This document shows, piece after piece, positions 20,774-29,812 of a stretch of DNA of 64,000 bases; position 1 is the first letter of the stretch, and every line of letters begins with the position of its first letter. Under the pieces are notes generated by a model. That model had not been told where the DNA came from, made no database searches, and saw only the letters and a list, made by a program, of their open reading frames with translations. The translations under genes were made by a program, and so were the position numbers. Source of the DNA: Deltaproteobacteria bacterium (GTDB lineage: Bacteria; Myxococcota_A; Polyangia; DRWM01; JAAZOP01); assembly GCA_016218765.1 (NCBI GenBank), contig JACRCZ010000151.1, positions 1 through 64,000 of the forward strand. Reading direction: 5' to 3'.

Positions 20774-22495
20774 ATGGACCCGACCGGATCGGGGCTTCTG
20801 TGCAGGGTGGCGGCGTGGGCGGCGCTCGCGGTCGTATCGGGGATGGCCTGTGCGCGGGGAAGCGAGAGGCGTGCGGACGGAGCCTCCGTGGTCGTCCCGG
20901 CGGACGCCGGGCGGCAAGCCTCGGGACCCGACGTGGCGAGCCGTCCGAGGCTGTTCGACGAGGCGAGGATCGAGGCGCTGCGGGACGAGTTCCTGGAACA
21001 GGCGGCGGCGAACCGTACGCGCGTGTGCCGGCGTCCGGTGCTGCGGGGAGAGACGCTGCCGGGCCCCGCTGACGACGATCTCCTGGCGATCGTCGCCGAC
21101 ACCGGTCCCGCGGCCGCTTGCCGGGCGGCGGTCTACGAGAACGGACGGGTGCTCGTTCCGCTGACGAGGTTCATCGCCGACTCCGTCCCGGCGGGGACGC
21201 CCCGGCGCTCGCCGCCGCCTGCGCGTCCGCTGGACCAGCCCCTGGGCGAGTTCGGCGAGGTGTTTGAGATGGTCGAGGCGGCTTGCGCCGGGCTTCCCGA
21301 GGCGATCCGGCGTGCGGTGGGCCACGAGGATGCGTGCAACCCCTACCTTCCGGGTCGGCGCGCAATGCCGCGGATGCGCGAGCAGGTGAACGTGGCGCGA
21401 GCCGCCGGGCTTCTCGCCCGGCGGTCGATGCGCGAGGGGCGCTTGGAGGAGGCCGGCCGGCTGTTGATGGACGCGCTGCGGCTTGGCCAGGACTTCGGGC
21501 GCGGCGGCAGCTGGATAGGGCCGATGATCTCGACCGTCGCGATCCGAGTGCTTGCCGGGGACGTCGAGCTGTTGTTCAACGCGCCGTCGGCGTTCCCCGA
21601 AGGGCTGGCCGCGTCTCTGCAGGCAGAGTTGACGGCGCTGCTGTCGTCCGAGCCGCACCCGTCGGAATACTTCGCCGACGACTGCTTGCAGGTCGTGCTG
21701 CAGGACCTGCTGCCTTCGCTGATGCCGGCGGGCTGGACGCCGCCAGGCGGGTGGGACGTGGACAAGGGGCCGCCCAACACCGTCACGGGAGAGGGGGAAG
21801 CGAGCGGGGACGGCGAGGGGAACGACGTCGCCCCGAGAGACGCACGGGCGCTGGCTCTGCTGGCGACGCGGAGCGTCCGGGAGCGGTTCCTCTCCGCGTG
21901 CCCGCGGGAGAGCACGCGCGAAGCTTGCATCGACGGCATCGCGGCCGCGGTGGCCGCGCTGGGCGATTCGTTCAAGACGATGGTCGAGGGGCACGAACTG
22001 CTCGAGGCCGCGCTGCAACCGAACCCCGACGGCGCGGCGCTGCGCGAGCAGGTCGTGCGGCTGCTCGTGGACGCCACGGCGATCACGGCAATGGAGATGC
22101 TCGCCCGATTCCCGCGGGAGACGCAGACGCGCACGTTCTGGCTCGCGGCTTTGCGGCTGCACGCGGCGTTCCGGGCTGCCACCGACGCCGCGGGGAGTTG
22201 CCCGACGCTCGCGGCCTTCGACGAGGAGCCGCTGCTGTCGGCGCGCGGCGACGCACCGGTGGGCCGGCTTCTCCAAGTGGATGCGGGCGAGGCGTCGGAG
22301 ACGTACGTGGTCACGATCGCGCGACCGCTCTGGACGCCGAGGCCGGAGGACGACGCCACCGAGTCGCACCCGTTCCTGCTGCTGCGCTGTCCCGGTGCGC
22401 GCGAGCTGCCGGCGCTGCCGGTCCCGACCGCACCGGCCGAAACGGTGGACGCAGCGTCACGAACGAGCGCGCGCACCGGCGTCGAGGAAGGCTAG
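20774..22495 (+). CDS. Uncharacterised secreted protein, probable lipoprotein
   Basis: About 573 aa, not recognised. The N-terminus is a signal sequence (LLCRVAAWAALAVVSGMACARG) with SGMAC as a fair lipobox. The body is soluble and helical (RIEALRDEFLEQAAANRTRVC; ARAAGLLARRSMREGRLEEAGRLLMDALRLGQD; FADDCLQVVLQDLLPSLM) with scattered cysteines and an acidic, Gly-rich loop near the middle. No catalytic motif is visible. Divergent from the porin, with a 289-bp gap in which I see no clear promoter. Confidence 0.7.
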   Translation: MDPTGSGLLCRVAAWAALAVVSGMACARGSERRADGASVVVPADAGRQASGPDVASRPRLFDEARIEALRDEFLEQAAANRTRVCRRPVLRGETLPGPADDDLLAIVADTGPAAACRAAVYENGRVLVPLTRFIADSVPAGTPRRSPPPARPLDQPLGEFGEVFEMVEAACAGLPEAIRRAVGHEDACNPYLPGRRAMPRMREQVNVARAAGLLARRSMREGRLEEAGRLLMDALRLGQDFGRGGSWIGPMISTVAIRVLAGDVELLFNAPSAFPEGLAASLQAELTALLSSEPHPSEYFADDCLQVVLQDLLPSLMPAGWTPPGGWDVDKGPPNTVTGEGEASGDGEGNDVAPRDARALALLATRSVRERFLSACPRESTREACIDGIAAAVAALGDSFKTMVEGHELLEAALQPNPDGAALREQVVRLLVDATAITAMEMLARFPRETQTRTFWLAALRLHAAFRAATDAAGSCPTLAAFDEEPLLSARGDAPVGRLLQVDAGEASETYVVTIARPLWTPRPEDDATESHPFLLLRCPGARELPALPVPTAPAETVDAASRTSARTGVEEG

Positions 22496-22608
22496 GAACC
22501 GTTCGAGAGCGGCGTGAACCTCGCCCCAAGTCGCAGGAACGCGTGCGAGCCACCACCTGGACGCCGCCTCCGTGGCCGACTATCCTTGTACCCGCGGGCG
22601 AGGTGAAC

Positions 22609-24278
22609 ATGCGGACTCGGACGGCGCGACGCGTGACGGCTTGGCTGAGCCTGACCTCAATTGTCGGGTGCGACTGCGCGGCGGCGCAATCGGCGGGGAC
22701 GACGCCTCTACCGAGTCGATGCGGGACGACGGGCGGGGAGTCCGCGACGGGGATGTGGACGCCGACGACGACTCTGGCGCGGATGCCGATGCGGACACGG
22801 ACGGCGATGGCGATTCCGACGATGTGCTGGGCGAGGCCGAGGCGTGGCCCGACGCGCCGCCGACGTGCGGCTGGTACGAGTTGCGCTCGCAGTTCGACGA
22901 GCCGTGCGAGTCCGGCGATTCCTGGGTGCGCGATCCGTTCTACGAGCCGGGCGTCGAGCCTGTCCTGCGCCTGGTCGCCGTTTCCGGCGCAACGACCGGG
23001 CCCGGGTCGTCCCGCGTCATCACCGTCCGCCTTCGGCGGTCCTACCGCCCGGTGGTCCTCGCGCTCGGCTCCTACGAGACAGTCATCTGGGACGTCGAAC
23101 GCGAGGAGGGGGCGCGACTCGACCACATCTACGTCTACGGCTACGACCCGCAGCTCGTGACCGGCGCCGACGACGTGCCGGTGACCAACCACAGCCCAGG
23201 CGGCGACAATCCGGGATACTGTTACCCGTTCTGCGGCGACCACGACACGCGACGCGACGTCGCGAGGATCGAAGCCGAGACGGGTCTCACCCTCCGCTCG
23301 TTCGACGGCTGCTCGGAGGCAATCGGCATCACGCTGGGCGACGTCTGTCGCGAGGAATGCCGCACGTCGGTCGCCTGCGCGGGACGCGAATGCGGTTGGA
23401 GCCCCGACTGCCGGCTGGAATGCGGGATGTGCGCGCCGGGCGCCCGCTGCGACGGCTCCGCCTGCGTCGCGTGCACGCCGTCGTGCGAACGGCGCGAGTG
23501 CGGCACCGACGGCTGCGGTGGCTCGTGCGGCTCCTGCACGGACGATACGCTTTGCGACGGTACCGGCGCCTGCGTTCCGACGAGGACCTTCCCCGGCTGT
23601 GCAGACGTCGCGGCCGAGTCCCACTACTGCCTGACGCTGTCCGGTGGACGCCCCGCGCTTCTCGGTCTCGACAGCGGCAACGTGTGCCCCTTTGGGAAGC
23701 CGGACCTGAACCTCGGCGGCGGTACACCCGAGCACTGCTCCATCGGCTGGGCGGACGGCAGCCTGTTCGTGTGCGTGGACCGCCCCGGACTGCACGGACT
23801 GGTGCGCTACACGGTGCTGACGGACACGCTGGCGGTAGCCCCCGTCCCCTGCGAAGGAGTCGTGTCGTGGCACGGGGGATTGCTCAGCGCCGAGTACATG
23901 TCCTGGCATTCCCCGGATGCACTGGACCACTTCGCGACCTTCGACGACGCGCTGGACGGCGCCGGCGAGACGTGGCCCTGGGGAACTCGCGGGACCCGCA
24001 TGACCGTCCGAGGCGACCTGCTGTACTCGGCCTGGCACTCCGCGAGCGGGATCGAGGTGCAGGCGTTGCCGACGGGCGAGGCCGTGCGGACGATTCGTCT
24101 CGAAGGGTACGATACGTGGATACTTGGCTTGTCCGTAGCCGACGACGGCTTGCTGGTGCTTAACGCGTTCTGGCCCGAGGGCCGCGTCGCGGTCTTCGAC
24201 GAGGCGACGGGCGCCTGGCTCTACGACGTGCACCCCACGGCCGGCGTCGGCGCGCTGCAGTGTTTCGTGGGGTCGTAG
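22609..24278 (+). pseudogene. Cysteine-rich lipoprotein with an apparent frameshift near the N-terminus
   Basis: A strong start (GGGCGAGGTGAAC-ATG at 22609) opens a lipoprotein signal, MRTRTARRVTAWLSLTSIVGC, in one frame. The rest of the protein (DVDADDDSGADADADTDGDGD linker, then a Cys-rich body to 24278) is in the frame one base earlier. One base seems to be missing around 22685-22740, perhaps in the GGGG run at 22694-22700. The body has CGWYELRSQFDEPCESG, a VVLALGSYETVIWDVE domain, a Cys-rich knot (CERRECGTDGCGGSCGSC) and a C-terminal region that may be beta-propeller-like (DGSLFVCVDRPGLHGL...GLSVADDGLLVLNAFWPEG). A sequencing error is as likely as a real mutation, because the downstream frame is intact for over 500 codons. 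Confidence 0.7.
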
Positions 24279-24407
24279 ACTCGGCCGCCGCCGGCGCGAT
24301 CGACCGCGGGTCCGGGTCGCTTACGTCGCGCTCTTGAGGATCCCGGCGATCATGTCGTTGCCGCCGCCGGCGGCGCGGCAGCACTCGAAGCTCACGACCC
24401 AATCCAT

Positions 24408-25289
24408 TCATCGGCGCCTCCCGGCGGGGTCGGCCAGCGCCTTGCGGGTCAGGCCCATGGCGCCCTTCAGCGTGCGGTCGAACCATCGGGTCGGAAGCAG
24501 CCGCAAGGCCCAGATCGCAACACGGTAGCGGCCCGGCGAGAGATACCGCGCGCGCGGCCGCCGCTTGCGCAGGACCTTCGCGATCGTCCGGGCCACGACC
24601 TCGGGTCCGGGCGACGTCCGGTCGACCTGGTCGAGCTGCCGCTGGTAGCGGTCGAACGCGGGGCCGTAGGGCGACTCCATGGCGCGGTAGCGGTCGACGG
24701 TCGCCTTGATCGTCGTGGCGAACTGCGTCCGGATCGAACCCGGCTCGACGAGGACCACGCGGACGCCGAACGGGCCGAGCTCCATGCGCATCGCGTCCGT
24801 CAGCGCCTCGACGGCGTGCTTGGTCGCGCAATAGACGCCCTGCAGCGGCACGGTCAGGAGGCCGACGACGCTGCTGACGTTGACGACGCAGCCTTCCCCC
24901 CGCCGCCGCATCGCCGGCGCGAAACGCTGCGTCACCCTTACGAGCCCGAACACGTTCGTCTCGAACTGCGCCCGCAGGTCCTCCTCTGTCACCAGCTCCA
25001 TCGGGCCCATCAGCCCGAAGCCCGCGTTGTTCACCAGCGCGTCGAGGCCCCGGCCTTCGGTCCGCCGATCGACCTCGACGCCGGCCGCGGCGATCGACGC
25101 CGCGTCGTTCACGTCCAGGACGAACGTGTCCAGCCGCAGTCCGTCCGCTTCGCGCCTGAGCTCGTCCAGCGCGGCCGCCTTGCGGCCGGTCGCCAGGACG
25201 TCGTAGCCGAGGCGCGCCAGGTGCAGCGCGGTCTCGCGCCCGATCCCCGTCGTCGCACCCGTGATCAGAACGACCTTGGGTCTCTCCAT
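24408..25289 (-). CDS. Short-chain dehydrogenase/reductase
   Basis: About 293 aa. Rossmann nucleotide site TGATTGIG near the N-terminus, NNAGFG in the fourth strand, the catalytic Ser in NVSSVVG and the YxxxK pair in YCATKHAVEAL. The basic residue after the first strand region (ATGRK) suggests NADP. The C-terminal tail (VAIWALRLLPTRWFDRTLKGAMGL) is hydrophobic, as in SDRs acting on lipids or sterols near membranes. Substrate unknown. The ATG at 25289 gives the conserved MERPKVVLITGA opening; a GTG at 25310 is possible. Divergent from queF. Confidence 0.85.
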   Translation of the reverse strand: MERPKVVLITGATTGIGRETALHLARLGYDVLATGRKAAALDELRREADGLRLDTFVLDVNDAASIAAAGVEVDRRTEGRGLDALVNNAGFGLMGPMELVTEEDLRAQFETNVFGLVRVTQRFAPAMRRRGEGCVVNVSSVVGLLTVPLQGVYCATKHAVEALTDAMRMELGPFGVRVVLVEPGSIRTQFATTIKATVDRYRAMESPYGPAFDRYQRQLDQVDRTSPGPEVVARTIAKVLRKRRPRARYLSPGRYRVAIWALRLLPTRWFDRTLKGAMGLTRKALADPAGRRR

Positions 25290-25435
25290 CTCACCCCTGC
25301 CTTCCCGCACCGCCCCGCGGGGCCGCCATGCTGCGCGTCCCGGCGGCGCTCGTCAACGCCGGTCGGCACGCGCACCCGCACGGGAGGTTTCCCGCTGCTT
25401 GAGCGGCGGGGTGCGCCCGGATAAGCTCCGGGCCG

Positions 25436-25873
25436 ATGGACGACGAGTCGCGAAAGAAGAAGCAGCGGGCCGCGGAACCCGCGAGACCGAAACTGCTCGT
25501 GCTGGACGAGTCGGCGATCGATCCCTCGTGCCTGGAGACCTTCCCGTACGAGCACGCGGGCAAGGACGTCGTCGTCGAGATCGACACGGACGAGTTCACC
25601 GCCGTCTGTCCCTGGTCGGGCCTGCCCGACTTCGGCCGGGTGACGATCCGCTACGTGCCCCGCAAGCTCGTCCTCGAGCTGCGCTCGTTCAAGTTCTACC
25701 TCCTCACCTACCGCAACGTCGGCATCTACCAGGAGCACGCCGCCCGCCGCCTCCTCGACGACCTGGCGCACGCCACGCGGCCCAGGTGGATGGAGCTGTC
25801 CCTGGACTACAAGGTCCGCGGCGGCGTCCACACTGTCTGCCGCGCCGCGTCCCGGAGGACTTCCCGGGGCTGA
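25436..25873 (+). CDS. queF: NADPH-dependent 7-cyano-7-deazaguanine reductase (QueF)
   Basis: 145 aa, the short (unimodular) QueF type. Reduces preQ0 to preQ1 in queuosine biosynthesis. The active-site Cys is in FTAVCPWSGLPDFG, the signature follows in LVLELRSFKFYLLTYRNVGIYQEH, and the C-terminal DYKVRGGVHT is the family end. The last dozen residues (CRAASRRTSRG) run into a REP-like palindrome that also supplies the stop codon, so the tail is probably atypical. No other queuosine genes adjoin it. Confidence 0.9.
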   Translation: MDDESRKKKQRAAEPARPKLLVLDESAIDPSCLETFPYEHAGKDVVVEIDTDEFTAVCPWSGLPDFGRVTIRYVPRKLVLELRSFKFYLLTYRNVGIYQEHAARRLLDDLAHATRPRWMELSLDYKVRGGVHTVCRAASRRTSRG

Positions 25874-25882
25874 AGCCCCCGG
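25863..25882. repeat. REP-like palindrome
   Basis: CCCGGGGCTGAAGCCCCCGG is nearly self-complementary with a central TGAA. It overlaps the queF stop codon and resembles the palindromes at 28511-28530 and 63007-63064. It may serve as a 3' end hairpin. Confidence 0.6.
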
Positions 25883-25956
25883 CAAGACCACCAGGCCCTC
25901 CGGGCTGCCCCCCTCGTGCCCGAAACCGAGACCTGATAACGGATAACCAAGGACTC

Positions 25957-28443
25957 TCAGCCCCTGCTGACCCGCTCCAGCACGAAGTGCAGCCGGTCGC
26001 CCAACCGCATGGCCGATTCCAGCACGCCGATCCGCGCCTCCTCGTCGGCCGAGGCGATCCGCGAGGGCCAGCTCGGCTCGGTCAGGATGCCGAAGGCGTC
26101 GTTCTGGACGCGCCACAGGTCGAAGTCGACGCCGAGGTCGCGGCCCAGGTCGAGCAGCGCGTGCAGCGCCGCCAGCGGCGCGGCGGAAGGCTCCTCGCCG
26201 AAACGCCGGATCTGCCGCAGCACCGCCTCCGTGAGCTTGCGACGCAACGGCTCGTCGGTGACCCGCACGCCCCACTCCAGCGCCTGCGCCGCCAGCCGGT
26301 GCGCGTCCTCGCGCAAGGTCTCCGTCGCCCCGTCCTCGCCCGCCGCGCGCGCCAGCCGCTCGACCACCACCTCCGCCTCCCGCGCCAGCCCGTAGGCCGC
26401 CGCCGAGCGGAACGCGTCGGGCAACGGGTAGTTCGCCTCGGCCAGGTACCCGAGCAGCCGGCCGTGCTCGCGGTAGAAGCGCAGGTGCGCCGTGCGGAAC
26501 GTCTGCAGCGTGTCGTGGACGACGCAGTCGAGGATCCCGCGGCGCTCCTCCAGGAAGGCGTCGCGCAGCGAGAACCACTCGTCGCCCGAAAAGTGCCGCT
26601 CGAGCGTCGTGACGACGTCGGACAAGGACCGCCGGTCGAAGGTCTCGAACAGCGCCCGGCGCAGCTCGCGGTAGTCGCCCGGCGATCCGTCGGCGCGCAC
26701 GCCGCAGCGGAAGTCGTGACCGCCGAAGTACAGCATCGCCAGCGCCACCTCGGTCGAGTCGCGCGTGAGCCGCGACGTCACGCGGAAGCGGCCCGTCACG
26801 AGCCGCGTCCCGCCGTGCTCGGCGGAGGAGCCCTCGAGCCGGCGGACGGCGTAGGCGTACACGTCGCGCTCGTCGGTCGAGTCCGCCTCCAGCATGCGCG
26901 TGATGGCGTGATGCGCGGCGACGCGCCGCAGGTCGACGGCCAGCGGCTGCACCCGCCGGCGGTAGATCGACTCGCCGTCCCCCTCCCCGGGCTGGTTGCT
27001 GCGTCCGGCCGCGAGCGCCCGCACCAGCGGCCCCTCGAGGTCCTCGCCCGACAAGGCCGCGCCGAGGCGCGCGGCGCGGCAGGCGTACTTCATCACCTGC
27101 ACGGCCTCGAGGCCGGCCATGTCGTCGAAGAACCAGCCGCAGCTCGTGAACATCAGCATCCCGTTGCGCTGCATCTCCAGCGCGCGCAGCGCCGCGACCT
27201 GGCCGGCCGGGTCGAGCGTTCCCTTGCCCTGCTCGGCCAGGAAGGCGTCGACGCTCGCGGGAGAGCGGTCGAGCACCACCCGGACGTAGGCGTCCCGCGC
27301 GGCCCACGGGTCGGCGAGCACCCGGCCGCCGTGGCCCTCGAAGACCGCGTCCAGCCGCTCCTTCAGGCCGTCCAGCGCGCCCCGCAGCGCGCCGCGCCAG
27401 GCCTGGCTCCAGTGCGCGGGACCGCCCGTCTTGCAGCCGCAATCGGCGCGCCAACGCTCCACCCCGTGGAAGCACGACCACGACGAACGCTCGCGGATCC
27501 GCACCCGCCGCCGCGGCGGAGACAGCTCGAGGAACCGGGCGTAGTTGACCGGCTCGACACCCTCCTCCTCCAGCCGCCGCAAGGCGTACGCCAGCGCCAT
27601 GTCGCCGAAGCGGTGGTGGTGGCCGTAGCTCTCGCCGTCCGTGGCGACGTGCGCCAGCCTCGGTCCGGCGTCCGGGTCCGCCGTCGCGGCGAGATCGGCC
27701 AGGCGCCCGGCGAAGGCGCCGCCGTCGTACAGGAGGCCGCCGAACGCGATTGCCTGCGCCATCGGACCGTCGTAGAAGAAGAGGGCGACTTCCCGCCCGG
27801 ACGGCAGCTCGCAGCGGTACGCCGCGGCCGGGTCCAGCGAGTGCTCGTCGACCGCCGTCCACTCGTCGTCGTCCGGCAGCGCGACCGCTTCGGCCTGCCG
27901 CGGCGAGAGGATCGCGAAGCGCATCCCCTCCTCGGCCAGCGCCTCCAGGGTCGGCGTGTCGACCGCCGCCTCCGGCAGCCACATGCCCTCGGGCTCGCGG
28001 CCGAAGCGTTTTTCGAAGTCCGCCTTGCCCCAGCGGACCTGCGTGGCGCGGTCGCGGGGCGAGGCGAGCGGCAGGATGACGTGGTTGTAGGCCTGGGCGA
28101 TGGCGTTGCCGTGGCCTCCCAGCCGCGCGACGCTCGCCCGGTCCGCCTCGAGGATCGCGCGGTACGTCGCGGGGTCCGCCTTCTCCATCCACGTCAGCAG
28201 CGTCGGCCCGAAGTTGAAGGAGATGCGCTCGTAGTTGCAGACGATGGCGGTGAGACGTCCCTCGCTGGTCTGCAGTCGCGCGGCCGCGTTCGCCGCGTAG
28301 CACTCCGCCGCGATGCGCTCGTTCCAGTCGTGGTACGGCGCCGCCGAATCCTCGACCTCCACCGCCTCCAGCCACGGGTTCTCCCGCGGCGGCTGGTAGA
28401 AATGGCCGTGGATGCAGGCGTAGCGCGGCTCGTGCGGTTTCAT
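25957..28443 (-). CDS. Glycoside hydrolase family 57-like protein with DUF3536
   Basis: 828 aa, cytosolic (no signal peptide). The N-terminal GH57 barrel shows the opening CIHGHFYQPPRENPWLE and the region around the catalytic Glu, GMWLPEAAVDTPTLE; HVATDGESYGHHHRFGD is likely the other active-site segment. The DUF3536 region follows (SSWSCFHGVERWRADCGCKTGG). The C-terminal third is helical. Members probably act on alpha-glucans such as glycogen, but a specific reaction (amylase, 4-alpha-glucanotransferase, branching) cannot be assigned. It converges on queF, with about 80 bp between stops. Confidence 0.82.
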   Translation of the reverse strand: MKPHEPRYACIHGHFYQPPRENPWLEAVEVEDSAAPYHDWNERIAAECYAANAAARLQTSEGRLTAIVCNYERISFNFGPTLLTWMEKADPATYRAILEADRASVARLGGHGNAIAQAYNHVILPLASPRDRATQVRWGKADFEKRFGREPEGMWLPEAAVDTPTLEALAEEGMRFAILSPRQAEAVALPDDDEWTAVDEHSLDPAAAYRCELPSGREVALFFYDGPMAQAIAFGGLLYDGGAFAGRLADLAATADPDAGPRLAHVATDGESYGHHHRFGDMALAYALRRLEEEGVEPVNYARFLELSPPRRRVRIRERSSWSCFHGVERWRADCGCKTGGPAHWSQAWRGALRGALDGLKERLDAVFEGHGGRVLADPWAARDAYVRVVLDRSPASVDAFLAEQGKGTLDPAGQVAALRALEMQRNGMLMFTSCGWFFDDMAGLEAVQVMKYACRAARLGAALSGEDLEGPLVRALAAGRSNQPGEGDGESIYRRRVQPLAVDLRRVAAHHAITRMLEADSTDERDVYAYAVRRLEGSSAEHGGTRLVTGRFRVTSRLTRDSTEVALAMLYFGGHDFRCGVRADGSPGDYRELRRALFETFDRRSLSDVVTTLERHFSGDEWFSLRDAFLEERRGILDCVVHDTLQTFRTAHLRFYREHGRLLGYLAEANYPLPDAFRSAAAYGLAREAEVVVERLARAAGEDGATETLREDAHRLAAQALEWGVRVTDEPLRRKLTEAVLRQIRRFGEEPSAAPLAALHALLDLGRDLGVDFDLWRVQNDAFGILTEPSWPSRIASADEEARIGVLESAMRLGDRLHFVLERVSRG

Positions 28444-28510
28444 CGCGCGCGGAGGTTAGTACAACCGTGACCGAGTTCGTAGAGGAATGCGGGTCGTGCC
28501 CCGATCCGAA

Positions 28511-28530
28511 CCGCAGGCTTCAGCCTGCGG
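28511..28530. repeat. REP-like palindrome
   Basis: CCGCAGGCT-TC-AGCCTGCGG is a perfect hairpin with 9-bp arms and a 2-base loop, preceded by GAA. Same family as 25863-25882 and 63007-63064. It lies between the GH57 gene and the DUF362 gene, in a stretch with no other feature. Confidence 0.7.
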
Positions 28531-28609
28531 CTGGGCCCGCCCTGGATCGGCGGTTGACCCGCAAGGCCGTCGCCGCCACTATCACCCCCCGGACGGGAGG
28601 TGTGCCGCC

Positions 28610-29764
28610 TTGGAAGACCGAAGAAGCGGACGATGGAGCGGGAAAGAACGCCTCGACGGGACGACCACGAGCCGCCGCCGGTTTCTCGAGACGACCGCCG
28701 GAGCCGGCGCCGCCGCCCTGCTCGGCGCCGCCTGCGGCGGCGGGGAGGACTCGCCCGACGCGCTCGACGCCGCAGGCGACGGCCCAGGCGACGGCGCCGA
28801 CGTCCTCGACGTCCCGGAGGCCGGGACCTTCGACGACATCCCGCAGGGACGCGTCGTCCTCGTGCGCGCGGCCACGCCCGCCGCGGCCGTCGCCCGCGGC
28901 ATCGCGCTCATGAACGGCCTGACCTTCATCCGCCCCGGCCAGAGCGTCCTGCTCAAGCCGAACATGACCGGGCCGATCCCGCCCCCCGACACGACGAGCT
29001 GCGCGGTTCTGGCCGAGCTGATCCGCCAGTGCAACGCGGCCGGCGCGGGCGAGGTGATCGTCGCGGAACGCACCTTCGGACCGCTCCACACGGTCGATGT
29101 CTTCGACTGGCCGCTGTGCGACGAGGGGTCGCGCAGCATGCGCGAGGTGATCGAGGAGGCCGGCGCCGTCTTCCGGCCGCTGGACGACGAGCCGTGGGAC
29201 GAGGTCAGCCCCGCGGGCGCGGTCGACTTCGACGAGCCGATCCTGGTGCCGCGCATCCTCACCGAGGTCGATCACTTCATCAACGTCCCCGCGCTCAAGA
29301 CCCACAACATCGCCGTCTTCACCATGTCGCTCAAGAACCTCTTCGGCTTCGTCCACCCCGATACCCGCAACGGCATCGTCCACGGCGACCCGCGCAACGC
29401 CGACGATCCGGCGCGCGAGAAGCGGATGTTCGCCCAGATGAACCTCTGCTTCCACCCCGTGCTCAATGTCATGGACGGGATTCTCGCCCGCACCACCGGC
29501 GGCCCGACGCCGCCCGGTGACGAGGCCGAGACGAACATGGTCCTCTTCTCCAAGGACCGCGTGGCGCTCGACGCCGTCGGCCTCGCCGTGCTGCGGCAGG
29601 TCGGGACGGAGTTCAACATCGAGAGCCGCCCCGTGTGGGAGCAGATCCAGCTCGCCGAAGCGATCCGCGTCGGCATCGGCGTCCGCGGTCCCGACGAGGT
29701 CGAGCTGGTCGGCGAAGGGATCGACGAGCTGGCGGAGATCGAGGCGCACCTGCGCACGGTGTAG
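28610..29764 (+). CDS. Tat-exported DUF362 domain protein
   Basis: About 384 aa from a TTG start at 28610, which follows a GGGAGG site 10 bases upstream; longer readings start inside the REP palindrome region. A Tat signal (TTSRRRFLETTAGAGAAALLGAACGG) ends in a possible lipobox (GAAC). An Asp/Ala/Gly linker follows, then the DUF362 body: VVLVRAATPAAAVARGIALMN, SVLLKPNMTGPIPPPDTT, AGAGEVIVAERTFG, VDHFINVPALKTHNIAVFTMSLKNLFGFVHPD and DRVALDAVGLAVLRQVG. DUF362 proteins are often linked to FeS or redox proteins, but the function is not known. No ferredoxin motif is present here. Confidence 0.82.
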   Translation: MEDRRSGRWSGKERLDGTTTSRRRFLETTAGAGAAALLGAACGGGEDSPDALDAAGDGPGDGADVLDVPEAGTFDDIPQGRVVLVRAATPAAAVARGIALMNGLTFIRPGQSVLLKPNMTGPIPPPDTTSCAVLAELIRQCNAAGAGEVIVAERTFGPLHTVDVFDWPLCDEGSRSMREVIEEAGAVFRPLDDEPWDEVSPAGAVDFDEPILVPRILTEVDHFINVPALKTHNIAVFTMSLKNLFGFVHPDTRNGIVHGDPRNADDPAREKRMFAQMNLCFHPVLNVMDGILARTTGGPTPPGDEAETNMVLFSKDRVALDAVGLAVLRQVGTEFNIESRPVWEQIQLAEAIRVGIGVRGPDEVELVGEGIDELAEIEAHLRTV

Positions 29765-29812
29765 CGCCCGTTCCCCGAATCGCACCCCCCGCGACGGAGG
29801 GGCTTCGGCGCC

